Source: Mycoemilia scoparia (Eukaryota; Kickxellomycota; Kickxellomycetes; Kickxellales; Kickxellaceae). Taken from it: 11,815 nucleotides of DNA. Location of the stretch: the NCBI GenBank assembly GCA_027575805.1, contig JANBPU010000421.1:1-11815 (forward strand), in the 5' to 3' direction. Shown here in pieces: positions 1-7,639 of the stretch (its first letter is position 1; every line of letters starts with the position of its first letter). The translations under genes were made by a program, and so were the position numbers. The notes beneath the pieces are model-generated. The model was given only the letters and a program-made list of their open reading frames with translations. It was not told the origin of the DNA and made no database searches.

Positions 1-440
1 TAGATTATTTTATTTAATTTGGTAAACACAACTTTAGTGTATGTGGCATACAGCTACCTCCATAGGAGTAATAAAATACTTAATCATGATCATATGATTA
101 AATTTTACAATGACCTATATTTTAGACTATAGACCCCAGCCAAAACCTAACAACTTTGTAAAAAAAACTAAATAAAACCACTGTGTGTGCCTGTTTGTAT
201 GCCTGTAGGTTCTTGTAAAAGTAAACATGCCCTCTCTCTCCCACTCAATAAGAATAATCAAAGCCAATAAAAACAAACCCCTTTTCTATTCTTTCCTTGT
301 CTTCGATTGATTAACCACCCTTTATTCTTTTCTATTATATTACGCATTCACACACATAAGTCAGCAACTAAAACCCCCTCCCCGACTACTCTTCGCACAA
401 ACACGCAAACGAACAAGTAATAACAAAAGAGCTAAACACA
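1..440 (+). promoter_or_regulatory. Upstream region and probable 5' UTR of the Borealin-like gene
   Basis: No coding sequence can be supported here. The distal half (1-200) is AT-rich with a short palindrome around 81-98 (AATCAT/ATGATT arms). Nearer the gene there is a pyrimidine tract (about 230-245), a CCAAT pentamer near 264 and a TATA-like run (about 333-342) roughly 100 nt before the ATG. These are plausible core-promoter elements by position only. The ATG at 441 has A at -3 and G at +4, a favourable eukaryotic initiation context. Confidence 0.4.
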
Positions 441-1303
441 ATGGCGTTACGAAATCCACCTACATTTTCAACCAACACTACTTCATTGAACCCCAATGTA
501 AATGGTACCAATAATAATAATAATAATAATAATGACAAAGAAAGAGGAGGAGGAGGAGGACTATTAAGTTCGATGACAACAATGAGATACCCAAGCAACG
601 CAAGTATAGATAGCAATATGACCACAACAGAATCATCAACTTCATCGTCAATGAATCCACGAGTAGGATTTATCCAACCACCACCCCATCAACACCAACA
701 TCAACAGAGAAAACCAAATTATGTTGAAACCAAATTGTCTATGGAGCATAAAGCAGCAATGCTGGAAAATTTCGATATGGAAGGTAAATATTATTAATTA
801 AACCACTCTTCCTGCTCCTCCTCCCCCCAAATTATTTTATAAATATCTGTCTAAATATAATTGTAATTAATTATCGATGTGATGATGATGATGATGATGG
901 TTTTATTGTAGTGCAAGATAAAGTACGAGCAATGAAAGCCCAACTTGACCAAGACTGCCAAGATCTAAAATTAAAGGCTGAATGTGACATTGAACAATTA
1001 CCTGAAGGTGTTCGCAATATGTCGCTGAAAAGGTTTTTGGTTGAATTCAATGGCGATGTATCGTTGGCTACTAGGAAATTAATGGGGATTCGTAGTCATC
1101 ACCATTATCAAAGACATTTACAACAACGACAGTTTAATGGGGGCTCGGCTTTGGATGAGTTTGGTAATAACCACCATAATAATCCTGGACGGCTTGGTTA
1201 TGATGAGTATGGAGAGGACGATGACGATATTACAAAGTTACCTGAAACACCGGCTTTCATTAGATCGAGGTTACGTGGCGCTGCCATTGCTTCTCATAAA
1301 TAA
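441..1303 (+). CDS. NBL1: Borealin/Nbl1-like chromosomal passenger complex subunit (2 exons)
   Basis: Exons are 441-783 and 912-1303. The intron (784-911) opens GTAAAT and closes TTGTAG. Splicing joins G|TG to give Val115 and keeps the frame, for 244 aa. Residues about 98-170 match the Nbl1/Borealin N-terminal domain: a long helix (KAAMLENFDMEVQDKVRAM), charged heptads, then the family's LP..(V/L)R.M turn (LPEGVRNMSLKRFL). In known homologues this segment forms a three-helix bundle with survivin/Bir1 and INCENP/Sli15 that takes Aurora B to centromeres. The N-terminal ~95 residues are low complexity: Asn x8 (24-31), Gly x5, Ser/Thr-rich, and a Pro/His/Gln stretch. The C-terminal part has His/Asn-rich and acidic (EDDDD) patches and ends in a basic tail with one Thr-Pro site (T227). 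It is longer than the minimal budding yeast Nbl1 (73 aa) and near animal Borealin in size. Family assignment is by motif recall, not a search. The convergent neighbour is CSN7. Confidence 0.8.
510..533 (+). repeat. (AAT)8 microsatellite coding for poly-Asn
   Basis: Eight perfect AAT units in frame encode Asn24-31 of the Borealin-like protein. A GAG/GGA-rich run follows at about 544-560 and encodes five glycines. Both lie in the disordered N-terminus outside the conserved domain, so length variation is probably tolerated. Confidence 0.9.
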
Positions 1304-1516
1304 CAGAATATCATTTATCAAAGCAGAGTAGCAATATTATTTTTATTGTTATGTGTATTAGTTTTTGTTTCATTTTTTATTTCGGGAATTATTGTTTAAA
1401 CTCAATGCGATTATTATATATTCACTCATTCAGTCACTTGGACATATTTGTTTATACTAAAGAATGAATTTTTATAAAGAATAGTAGATGTATCGAAAGG
1501 GGAAAAAAGGGGGGAG

Positions 1517-1540
1517 GAGAGAGAGAGAGAGAGAGAGAGA
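1517..1540 (+). repeat. (GA)12 microsatellite
   Basis: A pure GA dinucleotide tract in the likely 3' UTR of the Borealin-like gene, preceded by a G/A-rich run from about 1500. Confidence 0.9.
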
Positions 1541-1678
1541 AAGCCTTTGTACATAAATTACAATGGATCCAACCTGTATGTGTATGTGTAGAATATATGA
1601 AAAAGAAAATAGTGCACCAATATTACTACCATAGTAGAAGAGATATAAAAATGCTGTATATGCGAAAATGTAACCACA

Positions 1679-1728
1679 AATAAAAAAGATATTGAGAGAG
1701 AGACAGAGAGAGAGAGAAATGCAATAAA
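1679..1728 (+). terminator. Candidate poly(A) signals of the Borealin-like gene
   Basis: AATAAA occurs at 1679-1684 and again at 1723-1728, about 380 and 420 nt after the stop codon. An interrupted GA tract lies between them. No nearer AATAAA was seen. The hexamer is only a weak guide in fungi. Confidence 0.4.
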
Positions 1729-1778
1729 GACAAGGTTAGGATAACAATAATAACCACTACCAAATATTGTTGTAATTA

Positions 1779-2900
1779 TTACTGACTACGTAGCACACCA
1801 TTGGCTTCGATTGTATAATTTGGCTGTTTATTCTCATCTAAATTCTTTGCGGTTTCTTGACAAGTCGTAGTCCATTCTTCAAGTTTGTCACGGACTTTCG
1901 TACCGAGTTCTGAAGGCCTAATATCGCGGCCTACGACATAATCTACGCTGACAACTCTCCTTTGCTGATCCATCTTGGCTTCCAAAACATCTTGGTAAAT
2001 GGCGTCAATAACGACGTCTTCCATTTCCTGTAAATCCTTGCAGCCCAACTTATCAATCAAGAACGAATACTCCAGTGTCTATTCATAATGAATATTGTTG
2101 ATGATAAAGTTCTTTGTATGGTATTGATGACTAAAATAATAATAATAACAATAATAAGCATGCTTGATAGCAGCTACTAGCCGGTTACCTTTGATTTGGC
2201 GGCATATGTCATAAGCGACAAGATCTTTAACTTTGATACGTGTGTAGGCTCAAGACTGGGAAGTTGTTCGGATTCATCTACACATATATAATTATAATAC
2301 AGCATAAAAAAGTGTGAGCAATAGATCCAATGACAATTATTGCAAGTGATAAATCTATATTGATGGTAGTAGATGAAATAGTAATCGCATCAACAACAAT
2401 GTATGTATAATGGTAGCTAGTTGCTGCTGCTACTACTACAACAATTATTATCGTTGTCATTTCAAATTGACAAATTTAATATCTCTGCCCCCCCCCTCTC
2501 TCTCTCGGACTGTTGCTGTCATCATACCATCATAAATAAAGTATGTGATGGACGTACCTTTGTAAGTTTGGTATGTTTCATAAGCAAATATTTCCAAGAG
2601 TCGGTAGTATGAAGCAAATTCCTCAGAGTCCTTCAACTACATAAACACATATACGCGCATATATGCAGTAAAAACATAAAGAACGAGTGAGATTTGGAAC
2701 CGCAACTCGAATTAGTTGTGGTTATACATTAGCATATATATGAGGGAGGAGGTGCTACTTACGGCAATTACATTGGGCATTTGCAATAGCTTGGCAAAAT
2801 TAAACATATTGGGGGCAGACAAGGCATCGATTATGAGCTGGGTACAAGCAGAGCCCTTGGCGTTTTGGGCCAATAGCAAGTATGTGTTCATGGCACACAT
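1779..2900 (-). CDS. CSN7: COP9 signalosome subunit 7 (CSN7), PCI-domain protein (4 exons)
   Basis: In transcript order the exons are 2900-2763, 2636-2558, 2277-2189 and 2078-1779. Donors are GTAAGT, GTACGT and GTAACC, and every acceptor ends in TAG. Phases are 0, 1 and 0, and all junctions join in frame to give 201 aa. The product follows the CSN7 family along its length: an N-terminal helix (YLLLAQNAKGSACTQLIIDAL), then LLQMPNV, then LEIFAYETYQTYK, LPSLEPTHVSKLKILSL, and the winged-helix half of the PCI domain (LQEMEDVVIDAIYQDVLEAK, MDQQRRVVSVDYVVGRDIRP). CSN7 is a scaffold subunit of the complex whose CSN5 subunit removes Nedd8 from cullins. The start at 2900 is chosen because it is the first Met, an in-frame TAA lies 18 nt upstream (2919-2921), and no ATG on this strand was seen back to about 3130. 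Animal and plant CSN7 are longer (about 215-275 aa), and this one ends soon after the terminal helix. Confidence 0.88.
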
Positions 2901-3130
2901 ATTGTTTCTGTGGTTATGTTAAAAAGAAAGAAAGAAAGAGAGAGAGAGATAGAAAGCAGGCTGGTTCTTTTTATGAATGAAAGAGAAAAGGGATGGGTTT
3001 AAAGAGAAGTGTAGTGGTGGTTGTGATGATAGTAATAATAATAAATCAATATTCAAGAACAAAGAGAAAGTGGCAGAGAGAGAGCAGCAGCAACAGCAGG
3101 TCGTTTATATATTACCAACAACTCTAAGAG
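2901..3130 (-). promoter_or_regulatory. Pyrimidine-rich leader/promoter region of CSN7
   Basis: Read on the minus strand this is CT- and CTTT-rich (plus-strand AAAG/AG repeats at about 2922-2949 and GA runs at 3060-3085) and free of ATG, as expected for a 5' UTR and core promoter. A CAG just before the start codon could act as the acceptor of a 5' UTR intron. Neither the transcription start nor a leader intron can be fixed from sequence alone. Confidence 0.4.
2922..2949. repeat. (AAAG)n/(AG)n microsatellite
   Basis: A compound AAAG then AG repeat immediately upstream of the CSN7 start codon. It is a polypyrimidine tract on the sense strand of that gene. Confidence 0.85.
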
Positions 3131-3339
3131 AGAGATGGAGAGGATGGATCTAGACACCAAGAAATGTGAGCTATTTTCCAATGGGAGTATACCAACTTTG
3201 CGCGTGTAAGAAAGAAAAAGGCACAATAATCACAACAAAACAGAGAAGGTGGAGGAGCTCTTTGGCTTACACAGCAGATTTTAAATATTTGCCCGCAATA
3301 ATGCTCTCTCTCTATCTCTGAATTATTTTTTTCCTGACT

Positions 3340-3960
3340 GTCTGTCATTCATCTGCCAGGATGTGAATCAGTCAGTAGCAATGCCAGTCTGGTCGCTGCG
3401 AAAGCTAACCCGGAACAAGATCGTGCCTACCAAGCCCGATAAAAGAATCGCTCCATCTTAGTTGTTGCTTGCTTTTATTTGCATTCCAAACCAAGCAACC
3501 AAAGCCTGGGTTTCTTTGTGAGTGGGCGCATTCGGCTGTTCTCTCTTTTTCAAAGACAGCCCAGCTATGAGTCTTAATGAGTGAGACTACAGCTTCATTC
3601 ATCACCCACCTCATAGTGAATGCCAGTGTATGTGCGGCTTAGCTATGACTCTGGATTCTCGCCTTCACCTTCATCGATACTAAAAAGCTACCGTGTACGG
3701 CTGTGTGCTTGTGCTCAGTAGCCACTACTACTCAGAACCAAGCACATAATACTGCTACCAACACAAAGCCAAGCTAGTAGGCAAGCACGCCTGCACAAAG
3801 ATACAAAAGGCTGAGAAACGCATTAATACCCAGCAGCCTATAATTACTATCCTCAGCCCACAACCCCGGAGCTCAAGGAGGTCATCCATCTCCGATCTCT
3901 TCATTCTTTAATTATACTGGTGGGGGTAATCTTCAACTTTACCCCTCCCCGTGTGTCTGG
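3340..3960. other. GC-richer, hairpin-rich non-coding block
   Basis: This stretch is visibly richer in G and C than its surroundings but has stops in all frames, and its ORFs match no family I know. It contains several short stems: AGTCT/AGACT flanked by AGCT on both sides (about 3562-3595), the palindrome CCGTGTACGG (3691-3700), and TGTGCTTG/CAAGCACA (3704-3711 with 3739-3746) enclosing AGTAG/CTACT. Two short motifs recur: AATGCCAGT (about 3380 and 3619) and AGCTATGAGTCT/AGCTATGACTCT (about 3563 and 3641). It could be a non-coding RNA, an old repeat, or leader sequence of an unseen transcript. Confidence 0.3.
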
Positions 3961-4090
3961 ACATGAATGTACCTTAATCAAATTATGAGTGGTCAGTCAC
4001 ACCGAATAAAAATCGGCTATATAATTTATTTGGTGTCATTGGCTGGCATAAATAGCACCATCTTCTATGTGGGGGTGCTGTTAAAGCAAC

Positions 4091-4126
4091 TAGTAGTAAT
4101 AGTAGTAGTAGTAGTAGTAGTAGTAG
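4091..4126 (+). repeat. (TAG)n microsatellite
   Basis: Twelve TAG-type units with one interruption (TAA). It would encode poly-Val in one frame, but the surrounding ORF is not credible as a gene. Confidence 0.9.
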
Positions 4127-5400
4127 ACGGTGGCAATTTTTCTCAAAATCTTAAAACTAAATAGATATTGGTTGGATGGTGTGCTAATAAACATTACTTT
4201 ATGCTTGTTCTCCTACTAATTTGGCTTATTTGCTTGAGATATTATTGACTAATAAAACACATTGGCGTTATGACCGGAGTACTCAAAAGTTTACAATACC
4301 CTCTTCTTCTTCTTCTTGTATGGGCGAGGGTTTAGGATGATAGACGATATCCAATTATAATGATAATAGGGACGACGGTCCTAGCGGTCAGATTTTAACT
4401 CCGATCCTGTATGTGGATATCTCAAATCTTCAAATAAATTTTCTTGGGGTCTCTCTCTCTCTCTCTCTTTCTATTCATGCTGGTTTTTTTTGAATAATAT
4501 TAATTCGCCACACATACTTGGGGGGAATTTGAAGGATGAGAGAGGGAAAGGTAGATCAGCCTATGGAATGGCGTTTGTGTGGATGTGTATTGGCTAATAT
4601 CAACTAATCCCTCTCACTCGTTCTTTTCATTTTGACACATGGGATTCGGTTTTACAAATTAAAAACCAGCGTGGTTATTAATTCACGCACCCACACCCAC
4701 ACCCAGAGAAATATTTCAAATGTGAGTAAATTACTAACAGCAGCTGGGTCGTGTAGTCATGTCATGATTATCCAGCTGCCACTATTACTACCATTATTAC
4801 TACAATGTGAGAAAGAGAGAGAGAGAAGATACCCATGACTTTAACACAGATCCATATTGTTATATTAATGGAAATCGTGACTGTGGTGACTCTGGGTAGA
4901 CTCTCGGACCTCAAGTTCATATTAAAAACCGACTTTTATGTAGATCTTGATCATCTCACATCATCACACTGCAATCTCCAATCTTTTATCCATTATCTCT
5001 CTTCCAATCATTATAACATGACCTCCATTCTTTACTTTTTTATCCCCATACTGCAAGAGAATGTGCAAAAGACATGGTCAGTTGCGCATTCAAGCTTGAT
5101 GATTAATATTGTTTGGTTAATTAGAGTATTGTTATAATTTGAGTGGATTGGACACAGACGATGCTGATATTGATGAAGGAATTTATTGAAAATAAAGCTA
5201 AACTCAAGAAGAATAAAAGAGCTCCACTGAAAACAAATAATGTTGAATAGATAGCTTAAATAGATAAACCCCAAATGAATGATTAAACATGATGACTACT
5301 GTCGAACTCTGTCAGATAATATGCTGCAACAAAAATGCTATTTTTGTATCTTTGTAAATGATTTTACATTTGGTATTGTATAGCTATTAAGATCTCACAA
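4127..5400. other. AT-rich spacer with microsatellites, no gene seen
   Basis: No ORF here resembles a known family and none has supporting splice structure. Simple repeats are the only clear content: CTT at 4301-4317, (CT)8 at 4451-4467, an ACCCAC-type run at about 4687-4706, and AG at about 4808-4827. Confidence 0.5.
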
Positions 5401-5401
5401 G

Positions 5402-5528
5402 GTAAGTTTTAACTTTGGGTCAAATGTATGGCTGGCAGAAGCCATTCTTCAGATTTTGACCCAACCATCAGCACATCCATATGCAGCTCCTGAAGACCCA
5501 TTTTTGTATAAACTCTTGTAGAATCTGA
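5402..5528 (+). repeat. Diverged dispersed repeat, copy A
   Basis: This segment aligns by eye with 10633-10763 on the same strand, at roughly 70% over the best ~105 bp and with a 6-nt gap. Shared blocks are ATGGC(T/A)GGCAGAA, TCAGATTTTGACCCA, ATATGC(A/G)GCTCCTG and CCATTTTT. In the frame beginning at 5402 both copies keep the amino-acid pattern V-x-F-x3-S-x-(V/I)-W-x-AE ... QILT ... YAAP-x2-PF, which suggests decay from a coding ancestor such as a transposon ORF. This copy ends at a TAG (5518-5520). It also has internal inverted arms TGGGTCAAA (5417-5425) and TTTGACCCA (about 5455-5463). The element family is not recognised. Confidence 0.55.
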
Positions 5529-5607
5529 CCACATATGGGTAGTTGTTTTCTAAGGGTTAAAAGCAGACTATACATAATAATGCATTCATCAATGATGATA
5601 CAGACTG

Positions 5608-5639
5608 ACCAGTATGCAGGTTGAACCTGGCCTACTGGT
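5608..5639. repeat. Imperfect hairpin/inverted repeat
   Basis: Outer arms ACCAGTA and TACTGGT enclose inner arms CAGGT and ACCTG around a 3-nt TGA loop, with a small internal loop between the two stems. It stands alone in AT-rich spacer, is not followed by a T-run, and matches no tRNA pattern. Confidence 0.6.
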
Positions 5640-6600
5640 AAAAATTAGCCCTTCGATAATAATGATCCATATGCATGCTCATACTCAATCACTGTGGGGG
5701 TGAGTTGGTTTTTTACAAAGAAAGGATCGGTATTTCTTGGTTGTAACAGTAATAATTATTACAAATGGTAGTTGAGATGACAAGCTGCTTTACTGACAAT
5801 ACAGAAGTGATGCAGTTATGCTCAATAACAAGTCCCTGGCAAATCTTAAGGAGATTTTGTTTTATAGTGGAATGCTTGTTAAGATGTACTGGTAGTATCA
5901 TAATAGCTTAGTTGACATTGTAAAAGACTCGTCCCAACTAGTGACCGATCTATAATCACCATCGTTTCCAAAAAAAGAACCTATTTTGTTTATAGTAATA
6001 GTATAGTCGCTTTAATCAATTTTATTATAACAATCTGATACTAACACCAACAGACAGGCTACTCAACTTCCCAATACTCTTTTTTATTATAAAAGTGGCT
6101 TTGACTGGTTTTTTAATATTACCATACTAACCATCAGTCTCTCATATATTTCTCACACTCATTCACTCACTCAATCATTTATACTTATTTAGCTAGATTC
6201 GGATGAATCGGGTGTTCTTAACTTCCGATATTAAAAACTCAAAATTATTATCGCAATTATAATTGTTGGTGCTATTGTTTTCTTACAATGGTGTGATATT
6301 CATTACTCTGCTCTTCATTCCCATCACCCAGGTCTTGCATTACATGAAGCGAAAAAAAAATTAACCGCCGTCATCAACACAGTCACGACCACTAAGATGT
6401 ATTGTGGTTATATGCTGGTACCAATTGTAAAAGAATTTCATTTATATGTATCGGAGCTTCTATAACTGTTTTATGTCCGTCATATAAAAGCCTTATGCGA
6501 AGGGTAATAATAATACACATATATCAATTGTGGGGGCAAAGAGAGAGAGAGAGAGCATGTGTGTGAGTATGACTTTGCGGAAGTGTAAATATCTCAAAGT
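5640..6600. other. AT-rich spacer, no gene seen
   Basis: There are no supportable coding regions on either strand. It contains a (GA)n tract at 6541-6555 and a short run of CACTCA-type repeats at about 6154-6176. ORFs here are short, AT-driven and unlike any family known to me. Confidence 0.5.
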
Positions 6601-6610
6601 TACAAAACAC

Positions 6611-6735
6611 GAATTCTTTATAAATAGCCATTGTAATTTTTGAAGGGTGAATATTTATAGGGGCAATCACGGCCAAATGGATGACTATATAGCCCTTCAA
6701 AAATTATTACCTATATCAAAGAAATTATAATTCTT
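6611..6735. repeat. Small inverted-repeat element (MITE- or hairpin-like)
   Basis: Perfect 14-nt arms TAATTTTTGAAGGG (6634-6647) and CCCTTCAAAAATTA (6693-6706) enclose 45 nt. Beyond them the complementarity continues imperfectly: a GAATTCTTTATAAATAG stretch on the left faces CTATATCAAAGAAATTATAATTC on the right, giving about 40-nt imperfect arms. This is the structure of a short non-autonomous element or a long hairpin. No clear target-site duplication was identified and no second copy was seen in the window. Confidence 0.5.
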
Positions 6736-7560
6736 TAATTAGCCAAAATCAGCTATCATGATTTGAAACCAGATGATAATATACCAAATTAGGCAAGTAA
6801 TAGCAGCGATTGTAGACTAATTGTTTCTTGCTTTGTCGTTTTATTGGCATAAACAAAGTTGAGAAAAAACAATTGAGTTGCCAGTTTCTTTACATCCAAA
6901 GTATTAATTTCCAAAAGCACATTTGGATTCTGGAATAGCAGCTTAATTGTGGTTGACACACAAAGTATAGTTTTATAGCCAAAGACATTCGGCCCAATGA
7001 TATACATTAAATATATCCAAAAAGAACTCCAAATTTTGCATATGAAACATTTGATTGTAAATATTGACAAAGTGCCACTTTGGTGTCATGCCTATATACA
7101 CACACACATTGACACATATCTTTCAATTCATTATAATGCAGCTACTACCGGATGAGTTTTGTGAGTGCTGACAGTTATTAAACCAAAGCGACCAATAGAG
7201 TATCCACACCCACCAAAAGGTTACTGGTATATAAATAAGGTGTCAAATACACGTGTGGGTCCCAATGCTTTTTTACTTATTTTGACCAGATACAAGTACT
7301 TCACATCATGTATGTATGTTTTTTACTTAAAATGTACAAATGATTCAAAAGCGTGTGTCATCAAAAGAAAGGCAGCTGACAGGCCAACCTTATTAGTGTT
7401 AAAGCCATGTTTGCCTTGATGCGAGTCGCTACTACCACAACTACTTTTTATCAATCCGAAAAAATATAAATACACATCAATATTCTAACATCTCTCGTTT
7501 CTTTTCAATATACTGTATAGTATTCCATTTTGGTTTTTTGTCTCACCCACCACCAATTCG
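6736..7560. other. AT-rich spacer, no gene seen
   Basis: Two ORFs (7165-7419 plus, 6789-7070 minus) lack family resemblance, introns and composition unlike the background, so they are not called. A short (CA)n lies at about 7099-7108. The 3' end grades into the promoter of the RING gene. Confidence 0.5.
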
Positions 7561-7564
7561 CATC

Positions 7565-7572
7565 TATATAAA
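7565..7572 (+). promoter_or_regulatory. TATA box candidate of the RING ligase gene
   Basis: TATATAAA sits 68 nt before the ATG at 7640, a suitable spacing for transcription starting about 30-40 nt upstream of the coding region. The call rests on consensus and position only. Confidence 0.5.
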
Positions 7573-7639
7573 ATATTTCTAAAATTCAAATAGTAGGCTA
7601 TTATAGTTACTAGACTTTGAGGAATTTGTTTGTTTAAAG

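Larger units (their letters stand above)
1304..1778. other. Convergent 3' region between Borealin-like gene and CSN7
   Basis: This 475-nt spacer lies between two stop codons facing each other and holds no supportable ORF. It contains a GA tract at 1517-1540, an interrupted GA tract at 1694-1717, and two AATAAA hexamers for the plus-strand gene (1679-1684 and 1723-1728). No perfect AATAAA is evident on the minus strand close after the CSN7 stop. If the distal plus-strand signals are used, the 3' UTR runs nearly to the CSN7 stop, so the two transcripts would probably overlap as antisense. Confidence 0.6.

Noticed and set aside
2079..2188. Alternative acceptor at a TTTTAG inside CSN7 intron 3.
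   Set aside because: In the required phase it leads to a stop before the conserved exon. The acceptor at 2079-2080 keeps the frame and the family alignment.
3124..3348. Minus-strand ORF with several Cys residues.
   Set aside because: It is a translation of GA/CT-rich and mixed spacer sequence, the Cys spacing fits no zinc motif, and nothing supports a gene.
3381..3461. A 26-codon ATG ORF in the GC-richer block.
   Set aside because: Too short, with no family match and no splice partner found.
3805..3819. On the minus strand, a TCTCAGCCTTTTG-like stretch resembling the start of U2 snRNA.
   Set aside because: The match stops after about 13 nt. The U2 branch-recognition and Sm-site sequences are absent downstream, so it is chance.
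4370..4425. A tRNA-like stretch with AGCGGTCAGA resembling a D loop.
   Set aside because: No anticodon or T arm can be folded, and there is no B box.
5165..5230. Possible box C/D snoRNA (TTGATGA ... CTGA, about 60 nt apart).
   Set aside because: The C box lacks the purine at position one, and there is no terminal stem or convincing C'/D' pair.
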